A stretch of DNA of 64,000 nucleotides. Origin: Bacteroidota bacterium (GTDB lineage: Bacteria > Bacteroidota > Bacteroidia > Chitinophagales > Chitinophagaceae). The stretch spans positions 1 through 64,000 of the forward strand of contig JAFAEW010000118.1 of NCBI GenBank assembly GCA_023423835.1, given 5' to 3'. The notes beneath the pieces were generated by a model. It saw nothing but the letters and a program-made list of their open reading frames with translations. It was not told where the DNA came from and did not search any database. Shown piece by piece: positions 23,671 to 33,396 of this stretch. The position numbers and the translations under genes are program-made. Within the stretch, counting starts at the first letter, position 1. The number at the start of each line of letters is the position of its first letter.

Positions 23671-25590
23671 ATGAAGATCACATATTTGCTCAATATTAAG
23701 TACATGCCGAGGTGGATAATCGTTACCCTTGATGTTTTTCTGACATTTGTAGCGGTTATTTTGTCTTTTTTATTTCGGTTTAACTTCAGGACCACCCGAA
23801 TTTCGGATACAACCTTTCTTTCGGCGCTGGGCTTAATAACGGGCGTTTATCTGCTATGCTTCATCGTCTTTAAAACTTATCGTGAAATTGTCAGGCATAC
23901 CACCATCCAGGGGGTTATAAGGATTTTGGGAACAACATTTATTGCAAGCATTATCCTGATAATGCTCAACTTTTTCTACGGATCATTGAGTGAGGGTAAA
24001 TTACTCGTTCCTTTTTCGGTCATCTGCATCAATTTTTTTGTAGCCTTTTTCCTGCTCGCTGCCGTGCGCATCTTAATAAAGGGCTTGTTTTATTTCGCTT
24101 CGAAGTCAAAAAAGAAACCGGTTATTGTAATAGGCGCAGGAGAACTCGGACGAGCTGCCATCCGTTCGATCAATAAAGAAGTTGTAAGTGAATGGTATGT
24201 GGCCGCAATCGTAGATGATGACCCGGTAAAAAGAGGGAAAAAGATTGATAATATTCCCATTATCGGCTTTAAAGATGTTGATAAAGTGATGCAAAAAAGG
24301 ACGGTTGACCGTGCTATCATTGCCATTCATCTGATTTCTCTTGATCGAAGAAATGAAATCGCAAATTATTTTGTGGACAAGGGCGTGAAAGTGAGTATCC
24401 TGCCGGCGCAATGGGTAAATGATCCGTTTAAGATCAAACGGCTGCGGGATGTAAATATTGAAGATCTGCTCGAAAGGGAACCGATCAAAATGAATAACCT
24501 CTCGATCAGCGAAAGATTACAGGGAAAAAGGATATTGATCTCCGGTGCTGCCGGATCGATCGGTAGCGAAATCGTAAGACAGGTTGCGAAATTTAAGCCG
24601 GAAATGCTGATCTTACTGGACATGGCCGAATCGCCCCTGCATGTGATCAGTCTCGAGCTTTCCGAGAATTATAAGGAGGTAAATAATACGATCTTCATCG
24701 GCAATATCAGCGATAAGAAAAGGATGGAATTTCTGTTCGAAAGTTACCAGCCATCTGTTGTATTCCATGCAGCTGCGTACAAACACGTTCCCATGATGGA
24801 AAAACATCCGCAGGAGGCGGTCATCAATAATGTGGTTGGCACCCGTAACCTTGCCGATCTTTCCGTTAGATACAATGTAGAAAGGTTTGTAATGGTGAGC
24901 ACCGATAAGGCCGTGAATCCCACCAACGTTATGGGCGCATCGAAGAGGGCTGCCGAAATCTACATTCAGGGATTGCATGAACAACTTAAGAATCTCTATC
25001 CGTCTCAACCCACTACATCGTTTATCACCACCCGGTTTGGAAACGTGCTCGCCTCAAACGGAAGCGTGATTCCAAGGTTTAAGGATCAATTGCGTAAAGG
25101 CGGTCCGATTACCGTTACCCATCCTGATATTACCCGGTTTTTCATGACGATTCCAGAAGCCTGTCAGCTCGTTCTTGAAGCCGGCGCCATGGGAAAGGGC
25201 GGTGAAATATTTGTGTTTGACATGGGGAAATCGATTCGTATTGCAGATCTCGCCAAAAAAATGGTATCACTCGCCGGTTTAAAACTCAATACCGATATCC
25301 GCATTATTTATACAGGCCTGCGACCCGGTGAAAAGCTGTATGAAGAGGTGTTGAATAAGGAAGAATTGACCATCGCGACCTATCATCCAAAGATCAAGAT
25401 TGCACAGGTTGCCGAATCAGATCTTACTGCAGCGAAGAAATACATCGATGAGATGGCAATTGCCGCGCATAACAATGACGACTGGCAGTGCGTGAAGCTT
25501 TTAAAATACCTCGTCCCTGAATTCAAAAGCAATAATTCAAAATACCAGACCATCGACGTAAAGGTGGAAGAACAGGTTCAGCAAATTTAA
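23671..25590 (+). CDS. Membrane-bound nucleotide-sugar 4,6-dehydratase (PglF/WbpM/CapD-like)
   Basis: A 639-residue protein. Four transmembrane helices occupy about residues 10-140, followed by a CoA-binding-like Rossmann segment (VIVIGAGELGRAAIRSI) and the catalytic short-chain dehydrogenase domain with ISGAAGSIGSEIVRQ. The active site is MVSTDKAVNPTNVMGASKRAAE, where Met replaces Tyr of the usual YxxxK, a known hallmark of the FlaA1/PglF/WbpM group. It dehydrates UDP-GlcNAc-type substrates at the membrane. Its 3' end overlaps the convergent trehalase gene by 4 bases. It is the last gene of the polysaccharide locus. Confidence 0.92.
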   Translation: MKITYLLNIKYMPRWIIVTLDVFLTFVAVILSFLFRFNFRTTRISDTTFLSALGLITGVYLLCFIVFKTYREIVRHTTIQGVIRILGTTFIASIILIMLNFFYGSLSEGKLLVPFSVICINFFVAFFLLAAVRILIKGLFYFASKSKKKPVIVIGAGELGRAAIRSINKEVVSEWYVAAIVDDDPVKRGKKIDNIPIIGFKDVDKVMQKRTVDRAIIAIHLISLDRRNEIANYFVDKGVKVSILPAQWVNDPFKIKRLRDVNIEDLLEREPIKMNNLSISERLQGKRILISGAAGSIGSEIVRQVAKFKPEMLILLDMAESPLHVISLELSENYKEVNNTIFIGNISDKKRMEFLFESYQPSVVFHAAAYKHVPMMEKHPQEAVINNVVGTRNLADLSVRYNVERFVMVSTDKAVNPTNVMGASKRAAEIYIQGLHEQLKNLYPSQPTTSFITTRFGNVLASNGSVIPRFKDQLRKGGPITVTHPDITRFFMTIPEACQLVLEAGAMGKGGEIFVFDMGKSIRIADLAKKMVSLAGLKLNTDIRIIYTGLRPGEKLYEEVLNKEELTIATYHPKIKIAQVAESDLTAAKKYIDEMAIAAHNNDDWQCVKLLKYLVPEFKSNNSKYQTIDVKVEEQVQQI

Positions 25591-27098
25591 CCGGCTTTGT
25601 TTGGCGTGAGGTCAGCAATCATTTTCAGATAGACACCATTTGTCCATCCAAATCCGTCCTGGTTAGGATATTCACCGCCTCCGGCATTGGTATCCGTGTG
25701 TACAACATCGTATTTCTCCGTCATCTTTCCCGTGGATTCATATACTTTTTCACAGTGTGCGGTCCAACGCTTTCCGATTGTTTCTGCAAGATCGTTTGTT
25801 TCATAATTTTTCAATCCGCGGTAAGCCATCCATTGAAGAGGCGCCCATCCATTGGGATAATCCCATTGCTGTCCGGTATTATGCGGCGTTGTTACCAATC
25901 CGCCCGGAAACAAAAACTGCTCTCCTATGATCTTCGCCACTGATTGCGCCTGCTCAATTGAAGCGAGTTTGAAGAAGAGCGGATAAACGGCAGCGAGACT
26001 GTATTTTGTTGAATATTCATTATCAATATGATCATAATCAAAAAAATAACCGCGGATATCATCCCAGCAATATTTGTTGATAGCCTTTATTCTCTTTGAC
26101 CGCCGGTTCTCCATTTCGGTTTTCAGCGCATTTTCACCCTTCATTGAGGCTGCTTCTGCCAGCACAGATTCAAGATGATACAGCAAGCAGTTCAGATCAA
26201 CCGGAATCATGTCTGAAGACTGAATGGTAATCATGTTCCGGCCATCTTTGAGCCAGCGGCTGCAAAAATCCCAGCCCGATTCGCAGGCCGAACGGAGGTG
26301 CTTATTCATGGTTTCCGCGTCATTGCCGGAACGTTCTATTACGCTGCTGTCTTCGTTGAAAGCTTCCGGTCGAGGGTAATTTCTGTCGTCCCAATAACGG
26401 TTGAGGATACTGCCGTCATTCAGGAGAACCACTCGCCGGTACTCGCGATCCGTTTTGGATATCAAATCTTCGCCGTCCATCCAGAACCGGTATTCCTGCA
26501 ACAGTTGCGGCAAATAATCTCCCAGGATTTTCTCTCCTTTTATTTCCGCTAATAATTCAACCATCAACGAAAAAAATGGCGGTTGCGATCGTCCGAGATA
26601 ATAGGTCCGGTTTCCATTCGGAATAAACCCTAACTGATCTATCAGCCAGGCAAAATTCTTCACCATATTTTCAATCAGACCGGTTCTTCCCGATACCTGT
26701 AATCCCAGCATGGTAAAATAACTGTCCCAATAATAGATTTCCCGGAATCTTCCTCCGGGAACGACATAAGGATAGGGAAGAGCGATCAACGTGCCGCCTT
26801 TCTGCTGCTCCGGTTGACGGGTTAGTACATCCCAGAGTTCATTGAGATGCTGTAAAACAGGCTTATGTTCAGAACGGTAAAGATCATTTTCCTCCCCCGG
26901 CATTGTGAAATTCGCCGAAACAAATTTCTTAAGATCAAAGCCTTCGGTTTCCTTTTCCTCTTCATATTTTTCCAGAATTTGCTGCGGATCGCCTTTAGGA
27001 ATACAATCGACAAAATATTTTGAATCTTTGAAGATCTTGTTTCTCTGAACGGCCCTGAAAAGCGGGCCGAGACTTTCAATAAAAAAATAATCCTTCAT
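25587..27098 (-). CDS. Trehalase (glycoside hydrolase family 37)
   Basis: A 503-residue enzyme that splits trehalose into two glucose molecules. Both GH37 signatures are seen: PGGRFREIYYWDSYFTMLG and QWDYPNGWAPLQWM; ESGWDFCSRW carries the catalytic Asp and GGGEYPNQDGFGWTNG the catalytic base region. No signal peptide is present, so it is a cytosolic TreF-like form. It follows the MFS transporter gene with a 3-base gap, suggesting uptake and breakdown of trehalose or a related disaccharide in one operon. It ends convergently on the dehydratase gene, overlapping by 4 bases. Confidence 0.92.
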   Translation of the reverse strand: MKDYFFIESLGPLFRAVQRNKIFKDSKYFVDCIPKGDPQQILEKYEEEKETEGFDLKKFVSANFTMPGEENDLYRSEHKPVLQHLNELWDVLTRQPEQQKGGTLIALPYPYVVPGGRFREIYYWDSYFTMLGLQVSGRTGLIENMVKNFAWLIDQLGFIPNGNRTYYLGRSQPPFFSLMVELLAEIKGEKILGDYLPQLLQEYRFWMDGEDLISKTDREYRRVVLLNDGSILNRYWDDRNYPRPEAFNEDSSVIERSGNDAETMNKHLRSACESGWDFCSRWLKDGRNMITIQSSDMIPVDLNCLLYHLESVLAEAASMKGENALKTEMENRRSKRIKAINKYCWDDIRGYFFDYDHIDNEYSTKYSLAAVYPLFFKLASIEQAQSVAKIIGEQFLFPGGLVTTPHNTGQQWDYPNGWAPLQWMAYRGLKNYETNDLAETIGKRWTAHCEKVYESTGKMTEKYDVVHTDTNAGGGEYPNQDGFGWTNGVYLKMIADLTPNKAG

Positions 27099-27101
27099 CT
27101 T

Positions 27102-28349
27102 TTATATTTTTCCAACTTCAATTTTTGACCGTACCGTCATTCGCTTAAAAAGCGATAAACAAATAATCAAAATCGTTATTGGGATAAGTGAAAAATAAAA
27201 CGCGTTTTCGCCTCCGTAATACTGAAAAATATTTCCGGTAATGATGGAACCGGTGGTTCCTCCAAGTGCAGAAAAAATGATAATCAATCCACTCATGATT
27301 CCGTGTTTTTGAACAGGCAAGCTGCTGAGAACAACGGAATTTATAGCCGGATAAACGGGTGCCAGAAATAATCCTATAAGGGGAAAGATAAACGCGGCAA
27401 GCGGTGCATCGACCCAGCCGGTAACGATTTGATCTTTCACAGTTTGCGCCATCGGAATTGCAAGTATTACAAGTGAAGCGGCCAGTAGAAGGCAAACAAC
27501 CAGTGTAGGAAACCAGCTCACCTTTTTCAATACCAGTCCGGCCAGGAATCTGCCGACTGCGGTTGAAGCCGCCAGAATACTCGCCATCTCTATGCTCAGG
27601 AAATTGGGAAGATGCAGCACCTTGCTGTTGAAAGTCGGAAGCCAGCTCATGATACTTTGCTCAATCAAAACGTAGAAAAAAGCAGAGAAAATAAAAACCA
27701 ATACCAGCGGCTTTACCATTAAAGAAAACATTTCCCCAAATTCCTGAACAAAGGAATGTTGCCTTTCACCCTCCAGCGACCGGTCGTTCAGCTTTGCACT
27801 ACCCAGCAGGATGAAGGCGATCAGACAAAGTGCACCCAGTACAAAATAAACATTTAGCCACGACCTCGAAGCAGGATCGTTTTCATCCACAAACAGGCTG
27901 AAGATAAAATATCCCGCGAGAATACCTACCATAAAGAAGGATTCCAGAAAATTCATCAGGCTGATATGTTCTTTTTCATTTTTCGTAATTAGACCGATGG
28001 TTCCGTAAACCGACATCTTAATAAATGCAAAGCTGATACCTATGGCGGCAAACAAAAGTTTTACCACCAGGAAATCCGCAATAAACGGAACGAGGAAACA
28101 AATGATCATAATTGCGCCAATTGCAAGCTGCATGGCCCGCTTATATCCGATCTTAATAATATAACCCGAGATAAAAAACGAAGCAATCGCAATGCTGAGA
28201 TCTTTGAATGCTTCCAAAACAGAAGCGGATCCTTCGGTTACGCCAAAGCTTGTCTGAACCTGAAGAATTACGGTTCCCACGCTGTTTAACAAGATTGCAA
28301 ATACGAAATAGTTGAGGAATAAGGAGGCTTTGATCTTCCATTGATCCAT
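27102..28349 (-). CDS. MFS transporter, probably sugar uptake
   Basis: A 415-residue major facilitator with about 12 helices. Its start ASLFLNYFVFAILLNSVGTVILQ and the loop GYIIKIGYKRAMQ after helix 2 (the MFS loop 2-3 position) fit the family, and the C-terminal half repeats the fold (GGTTGSIITGNIFQYYGG). Closest style is FucP/sugar MFS proteins of Bacteroidota. The trehalase gene follows 3 bases later, which makes trehalose or a related disaccharide the likely substrate; this is context, not motif evidence. Confidence 0.8.
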   Translation of the reverse strand: MDQWKIKASLFLNYFVFAILLNSVGTVILQVQTSFGVTEGSASVLEAFKDLSIAIASFFISGYIIKIGYKRAMQLAIGAIMIICFLVPFIADFLVVKLLFAAIGISFAFIKMSVYGTIGLITKNEKEHISLMNFLESFFMVGILAGYFIFSLFVDENDPASRSWLNVYFVLGALCLIAFILLGSAKLNDRSLEGERQHSFVQEFGEMFSLMVKPLVLVFIFSAFFYVLIEQSIMSWLPTFNSKVLHLPNFLSIEMASILAASTAVGRFLAGLVLKKVSWFPTLVVCLLLAASLVILAIPMAQTVKDQIVTGWVDAPLAAFIFPLIGLFLAPVYPAINSVVLSSLPVQKHGIMSGLIIIFSALGGTTGSIITGNIFQYYGGENAFYFSLIPITILIICLSLFKRMTVRSKIEVGKI

Positions 28350-28421
28350 AAGGTAAAGATTTAAAAGCTGAGGTCAATTTGTTACAGAAAAGATAGAGCT
28401 TTTCAATAACAGTTTTAAATT

Positions 28422-28886
28422 TTAATCCGTGGAATTTAAAGTTTCATCCATCATCCGTTGAATGAGCAGCGGTTCAAAACCCTTCTGCATCAGATATTGT
28501 TTTGTCCTGAGTTTTTTCTCCGACAGCCTTCCCTGTTTAATAGAATCGAATTTTTTCTGGAGCAGTTTTTTGAGCCGCTTTTCGTAGGCTTCTTCATCAA
28601 TTTCTGTGAGACCTGAATTTATATTGGCAGCACTTACGCCTTTCAGTTTCAGCTCATATTTTATTTTGATCCTACCCCAGTTTTTCAAATTGAATCTGCC
28701 GCGGCAAAAAGCTCTTGCAAACCTCTCCTCATTTAGAAAATCTTCGGCTTTCAGTTCCGCTAAAATTGTTTCAACCTGGGTTTTATACAGCCCGAAGCTA
28801 TACAGTTTTGATCTTACTTCGGCATGCGACCGCTCCTGGTAAGCACAAAATTTCATTGCCTTGCTTAAGGCTTGTTTGTCCGTCAT
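28422..28886 (-). CDS. recX: Regulatory protein RecX
   Basis: A 154-residue RecX-family protein made of repeated three-helix units, with the characteristic AMKFCAYQERSHAEVRSKL and AEDFLNEERFARAFCRGR motifs in the first two repeats, and a QYLMQKGFEPLLIQRMM end. RecX binds RecA filaments and limits recombination activity. The ATG at 28886 is preferred to a TTG five codons upstream. It stands alone; recA is not next to it. Confidence 0.88.
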   Translation of the reverse strand: MTDKQALSKAMKFCAYQERSHAEVRSKLYSFGLYKTQVETILAELKAEDFLNEERFARAFCRGRFNLKNWGRIKIKYELKLKGVSAANINSGLTEIDEEAYEKRLKKLLQKKFDSIKQGRLSEKKLRTKQYLMQKGFEPLLIQRMMDETLNSTD

Positions 28887-28971
28887 CTTATGCTGAAACA
28901 ACTAAACTGATTTCAAAAATTAATATCATTTTGGAAAGATAATGTTATATTTTGGGTTGAAAACAGATGTG

Positions 28972-29370
28972 ATGGAACAAAACAAACTGCTTATTTACAT
29001 CGTTGATGACGATCGCATTTATGGAATGGTTGCCACCAAAACAATCAAAGCAACGGGAATTGATTGCGCGGTCGTCAACTTCAATTCATCGCTTCAATGC
29101 CTTGCCCATCTCAAGGATCTTCTTGCAACGCCGGCGAAATTACCTGATTTCGTTTTCATCGATCTGAATATTCCCGGAATGGATGCCTGGCGGTTTGTTG
29201 AATCACTGCAGGAACTTCATTCGAATGAAATTTCCCGGATTAAGATCTACATAATGAGTTCTACCAAAACCGAAGCCGACGGCGAGAAAGCCCGGTCAAA
29301 CCGTCTGATACAGGGATTTTTGGAGAAACCGGTTTTAAAAGAAAGTTTTCATTTAATATTGTCGCCCTGA
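28972..29370 (+). CDS. Single-domain response regulator
   Basis: A 132-residue receiver domain without an output domain. The acidic pair is in IYIVDDDRIYG, the phospho-acceptor Asp in VFIDLNIPGMD and the conserved Lys in LEKPV, so it should be phosphorylatable. Such CheY/SpoIID-like stand-alone receivers act by protein contact; no histidine kinase is adjacent. The ATG at 28972 is chosen because it begins the receiver fold; an in-frame ATG 30 bases upstream would add ten residues that look like promoter DNA (tatattttgg). Confidence 0.85.
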   Translation: MEQNKLLIYIVDDDRIYGMVATKTIKATGIDCAVVNFNSSLQCLAHLKDLLATPAKLPDFVFIDLNIPGMDAWRFVESLQELHSNEISRIKIYIMSSTKTEADGEKARSNRLIQGFLEKPVLKESFHLILSP

Positions 29371-29421
29371 AAGATTTCGATTTATTTCAGAATAAAAAAA
29401 CAGATTAAATATTTTAATTAG

Positions 29422-29429
29422 TAGGTTTG
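29422..29429 (+). promoter_or_regulatory. Possible -7 element for dnaN
   Basis: TAGGTTTG matches TAnnTTTG and lies 26 bases before the dnaN ATG at 29456. The -33 region is A-rich without a clear TTTG. Confidence 0.35.
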
Positions 29430-29455
29430 TGACCCAATAAAAAAGATGGTATTAT

Positions 29456-30571
29456 ATGAAATTTATTGCTTCTTCTTCATCACTATTAAAGCATTTGCAA
29501 CAAATAAGCGGTGTGATCAGTTCAACAACGGTTTTACCCATTCTCGATAATTTTCTTTTTGATATCGAAGACCGGAAGCTCAACGTTGTTGCTACCGATC
29601 TTGAAACGGTGATGCGGGTGCAGATGGAGGTTGAAAGCAAAGACAATGGAAAGGTTTGTATACCGGCAAAGATTCTTATTGATACACTCAAAAACCTTCC
29701 GGATCAACCACTTACTTTTGATATTGATCAACAATATGCGATTGAAATCACTTCCGATACAGGTAAGTATAAGGTGATGGGTGAAAATCCCGATAACTTT
29801 CCGAAAGAACCGGAACCGGAAGAAACAAGTTCATTCAATATACCGTCATCAGCGCTCATTACAGCCATCAACGATACGCTGTTTGCGGCCAGCAATGACG
29901 ACCTTCGTCCGGCAATGACGGGCGTATTGTTTGACATGACAAAGGACGCAATGCAATTTGTGGCAACCGATGCGCACCGGCTGGTAAAATATGTGCGGAA
30001 GGATGTAAAATGTCCGGAAGAAACCTCCATCATCGTTCCCAAAAAGCCGCTTCATCTGTTGAAAAACATTTTTCCCGAGGATCAGTCAGATCTTGAAATC
30101 AGTTATAATGATAAACATCTTTTTGTTTCAAAAAATTCTACCCGTTTGATCTGCCGGCTGATTGATGCAAGATTTCCGGACTATCGCGTGGTAATTCCGG
30201 CCGACAATCCATATACACTCGTTGTAAACAGAAGCGATTTCCAAAATGCTCTGAGAAGGCTGATGGTATTTAGTAATAAGAGTACTAACCAGGTGGTGTT
30301 AACGATGACCGGAAATGAACTGCAATTAGCCTCGCAGGATATTGATTTGAGTTTTGAAGGAAATGAAAGAATGAATTGCCAGTTTGACGGAGAAGATATG
30401 CAGATCGCTTTCAATGCAAAATTTCTGGTAGAAATGCTGAATGTGGCAGATACCCCTGAAGTAAATATCGCTTTATCAACTCCTACAAGACCGGGAATTT
30501 TAAGACCGTCTGAAGTGGGTGAAGATGAAGACATATTGATGCTCGTGATGCCGCTGATGATCAATACCTAA
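29456..30571 (+). CDS. dnaN: DNA polymerase III subunit beta (sliding clamp)
   Basis: A 371-residue sliding clamp built of three similar domains. The start MKFIASSSSLLKHLQQISGVI, the VVATDLETVM motif, FVATDAHRLVKY in domain 2 and the MPLMI C-terminus (the MPMR-like end that forms the clamp-binding groove) are typical. It tethers the replicative polymerase to DNA. dnaA and recF are not adjacent here, unlike the classical origin arrangement. Confidence 0.96.
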   Translation: MKFIASSSSLLKHLQQISGVISSTTVLPILDNFLFDIEDRKLNVVATDLETVMRVQMEVESKDNGKVCIPAKILIDTLKNLPDQPLTFDIDQQYAIEITSDTGKYKVMGENPDNFPKEPEPEETSSFNIPSSALITAINDTLFAASNDDLRPAMTGVLFDMTKDAMQFVATDAHRLVKYVRKDVKCPEETSIIVPKKPLHLLKNIFPEDQSDLEISYNDKHLFVSKNSTRLICRLIDARFPDYRVVIPADNPYTLVVNRSDFQNALRRLMVFSNKSTNQVVLTMTGNELQLASQDIDLSFEGNERMNCQFDGEDMQIAFNAKFLVEMLNVADTPEVNIALSTPTRPGILRPSEVGEDEDILMLVMPLMINT

Positions 30572-30602
30572 GCATCTCTTCCGGGTTTTACACAGGAATT
30601 AT

Positions 30603-31139
30603 TTAATACACATTTGGAGAAAGACCTTCTCCGGTGTTATTGAAGCTGATAATCATTTTCGCCCGTCCTAAACCTTCGGTATCTTTTACAAACACGGAAA
30701 TATTATTTTTACTCCAAAATTTTGTATTCCGTCTTATAAATCCTGCTTGTGAACGCACTTCTAACGCCTGCGCACCAAAAATTGAATCCAATTGATTTGT
30801 GATGGCTGAAATATCCTCTTTTTGGAGAAAGATAATTATTCCTTTAACTACGCCTGATTTATCTGTTGCAATAAAAATTCCGACCGAATCGGTATCCTTT
30901 CCGGCAATATTCAGCTTTACTGTTTTAGATTTGAAATAATCATAAACAGCATCATCGAAGGTTCAGTAGGGCTCGTCAAAACGCGGCTGTTGATGACGGA
31001 TTAACAATTGCCGGTTCTCTTCCCGAATGGTTTCTCCTAATCTGAACTTATCTAAACCCTTGTCGATCAAAAGCAGCTCCTGAACATATACAGTGTTGGC
31101 CATTGTAATTAGCATTGAAATTATGAAAATGACTTTCAT
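30603..31139 (-). pseudogene. Secreted protein gene broken by an in-frame TGA (paralogue of the next gene)
   Basis: Starting at the ATG at 31139, the - strand encodes a signal peptide (MKVIFIISMLITMANTVYVQ) and LLIDKGLDKFRLGE, then meets a TGA at 30963-30965. Reading on in the same frame gives TFDDAVYDYF, FIATDKSGVVKGIIIF and FGAQALEV to a normal TAG/TAA-type end at 30603 after SPNVY. The intact paralogue at 31267-31800 matches along the whole length (ATFDDSSYNYY, FVATDKSAVIKGLFIF, FGPQALEV, PPNIY), with Ala where the stop lies. This is a single-nonsense pseudogene or a sequencing error. Function unknown; no known domain is recognised. Confidence 0.8.
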
Positions 31140-31266
31140 GTTTAAAAGATCCAAATTAAATGACAAGCCGCCGGCTCGCTTTTTGAAACAGCAGCGCGTT
31201 CGGCTTCGTGACACCTCCAAACCCAATTCTATTGCAGCGGTGTTTAATACCATTTTCACCGTTATC

Positions 31267-31800
31267 CTAGTAGATGTTTGGTGGCAGCCTTTCCGTTGGC
31301 GTCGTGAAACGGATCGTAGCTCTAAGCAATCCGTTGCCTGCAGATTGAAGAAATGCAGAAACTCCGCTTTTGTTCCAATACTTCGTAGTTCTTGTTACGT
31401 TTTCCACGCCTGACTCAACTTCTAAAGCCTGCGGACCGAAGGCCTCGTTTAGCGCTGAGATTAGTAGAGCGGCATTTTGATACCGCGTAAAAATGAACAA
31501 GCCCTTTATGACTGCTGATTTGTCTGTTGCTACAAAAACAAATTGCAAATTGATATTCGAGTCTACGGTGGCTAATTCAATGCTGCGGGATACGTAATAA
31601 TTATAGGATGAATCATCGAAAGTGGCAAAAGGTTTTTCAATGTCAGGTTGAACAAACGCCTCAAAACCGGCTTTGTTCAGGTCAATCATTTCTTGTCCCA
31701 ACGGAAATTTATTCAACCCCTTTTTAGTTAAAAACAAAGGTTGAGATTGCGATTTCTGCATAAGCAACAATGAAAATAAAAGTGAGATAATAATTTTCAT
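31267..31800 (-). CDS. Secreted protein of unknown function
   Basis: A 177-residue protein with an N-terminal signal peptide (MKIIISLLFSLLLMQKSQSQ); the ATG at 31800 begins it. The mature part begins LFLTKKGLNKFPLGQ and contains FVATDKSAVIKGLFIF and FGPQALEVESG. No family is recognised. It sits immediately upstream of its own degenerate copy on the same strand, a tandem duplication. The repeated theme (a short strand-rich body with an ATDKS turn) suggests a small exported beta protein. Confidence is good that it is a real gene, low for any role. Confidence 0.65.
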   Translation of the reverse strand: MKIIISLLFSLLLMQKSQSQPLFLTKKGLNKFPLGQEMIDLNKAGFEAFVQPDIEKPFATFDDSSYNYYVSRSIELATVDSNINLQFVFVATDKSAVIKGLFIFTRYQNAALLISALNEAFGPQALEVESGVENVTRTTKYWNKSGVSAFLQSAGNGLLRATIRFTTPTERLPPNIY

Positions 31801-32236
31801 ACGAAATTTGAATAGTATTTCAAAAAGAAGAAAGAGAGGCTGATCCAAACCGTTTAGAGCACGCTCTTTTAAATTAGAATCCCAAAACAAATTATATTTC
31901 TTTTAACAAACAGCAACCACTGCTTTTTTTTAAGTTTCTTTTAATCTCGAACCCAGAAGAGTAAGGTTAGATTGAAATGATAATCTCTGCTTTCGGCGAA
32001 TAGCTTCTAAAGCAGTAGACAAGTTTACCATGACACAGATTAGTGTCAAAACAAATGCGGATCGTGTCACCAGATTAAACGAATACTCTTAATTTTCTCT
32101 GTAAACATCCAGTGGGGCCGATCTCGATCTACAAATATCAAATTGTTGCTCTTTAAAACGTCACAAGTTACTCTCAACCAAGAGCGGATTACAAAACTTA
32201 CAGGGGTTCGGACAGGTAAAAACCTCTCAACTCCTA
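31801..32236. other. Gene-free stretch
   Basis: About 436 bases between the secreted-protein gene and the TlpA-like lipoprotein gene. It is AT-rich with no credible frame, RNA gene or repeat. It presumably holds the promoter of the - strand gene ending at 31267. Confidence 0.5.
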
Positions 32237-33382
32237 CTATTTCAACACCTCACTTAGCTTCTGTTCCAATTCCGGTCCTCTTAAAGATGAAGCAATGATT
32301 TTTCCATCCGGGTCGATTAAAACATTGAATGGAATTCCGTCGAATTTATAAGTTTCAACTGATATGCTGTTCCATTGTTTCAGGTCACTCATTTGCGGCC
32401 AGTTCAGATTATCGGCTTTGATGGCCTGAATCCACGCGTCTTTATCCTGATCCAGGGAAACGCCGAGGATTTCAAAATTCTTTCCTTTGAATTTGTTATA
32501 AGCAGCTACCACATTCGGATTTTCCTGACGGCAGGGTCCGCACCAGCTTGCCCAAAAATCAACCAGCAAATACTTTCCTTTAAACTGGCTAATGCTCATT
32601 GGTTTACCATTCACATCCTGCATTGTAAGGTCTGGAGCCGGTTGATTGAGCAACATGTAATTGTTTGCGTCATGGGTGGCAGCAGCGGTAGCGTATAAAC
32701 TTTTGAAAGCAGCAAGCCCGGCATGGCTTTTAAAGCGGTCAGAAGCCATAGAGGCGAGTGAATCCACTTCATTTGGCTGCATCGTATTTCTTGTAGCCGC
32801 CATATTCAGTGCATAAAAAACCGCAGCGGGACTGGAAGAATTCTTAATAAAATCTTTCATGTAATTGTTGATGTTAGCCATTTCCATCTTTCCCCTTTGT
32901 TGTAAGATCAACAGATTACTGTCTGAAGGATTTTGTGAATAAATAGAATCCATTGCATCATAGGTAACGGCAAGAACTGAATCTTTTGCCCTGAAGTCAT
33001 TCAGGAATTGATATAAGTTTTCCGTCGCTTTACTGTTTGAAATATAAGGCATTCTGGAGTTTTTCTGCAAGTCAACACTCAGCTTTATATTGCCGTTATC
33101 ATTGATAAAAATGGCTACCGGCATTTTGTCCATACTGATAATATAAAGACCCTGTTCTTTTGCAATTCCTTTCATCTTATAGTCGCCGTTGTCTGCAATA
33201 ACTGCAGAATCAACGATCACCGGCGGTGTGTTATCAAATTGCACCTGTTCCAATACAATATTTTTGGAGGGTGCATTTTCAATTTTTCCGCTCACCGTAA
33301 AATTATTCGCATCACCACTGTCATTACACGCAACAAATGCAAACAATGCAAACATTAAAATCGCTGTCGTTATTTTTTTCAT
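32237..33382 (-). CDS. TlpA-like thiol-disulfide lipoprotein with DUF4369 domain
   Basis: A 381-residue protein. A lipoprotein signal (MKKITTAILMFALFAFVAC, Cys19) is followed by a DUF4369-type N-terminal domain (FTVSGKIENAPSKNIVLEQ) and then, from about residue 240, a thioredoxin-like AhpC/TSA domain with FWASWCGPCRQENP (the redox CxxC). It probably reduces or resolves disulfides, or supports cytochrome maturation, at the periplasmic face. The ATG at 33382 begins the signal peptide; a GTG further upstream would overlap gatB. It follows gatB by 14 bases on the same strand. Confidence 0.88.
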   Translation of the reverse strand: MKKITTAILMFALFAFVACNDSGDANNFTVSGKIENAPSKNIVLEQVQFDNTPPVIVDSAVIADNGDYKMKGIAKEQGLYIISMDKMPVAIFINDNGNIKLSVDLQKNSRMPYISNSKATENLYQFLNDFRAKDSVLAVTYDAMDSIYSQNPSDSNLLILQQRGKMEMANINNYMKDFIKNSSSPAAVFYALNMAATRNTMQPNEVDSLASMASDRFKSHAGLAAFKSLYATAAATHDANNYMLLNQPAPDLTMQDVNGKPMSISQFKGKYLLVDFWASWCGPCRQENPNVVAAYNKFKGKNFEILGVSLDQDKDAWIQAIKADNLNWPQMSDLKQWNSISVETYKFDGIPFNVLIDPDGKIIASSLRGPELEQKLSEVLK

Positions 33383-33396
33383 ACCTGTTTGGATCA

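Noticed and set aside
30963..30965. TGA as a selenocysteine codon
   Set aside because: The paralogue has Ala at this place, no redox motif surrounds it and no SECIS-like hairpin is evident.
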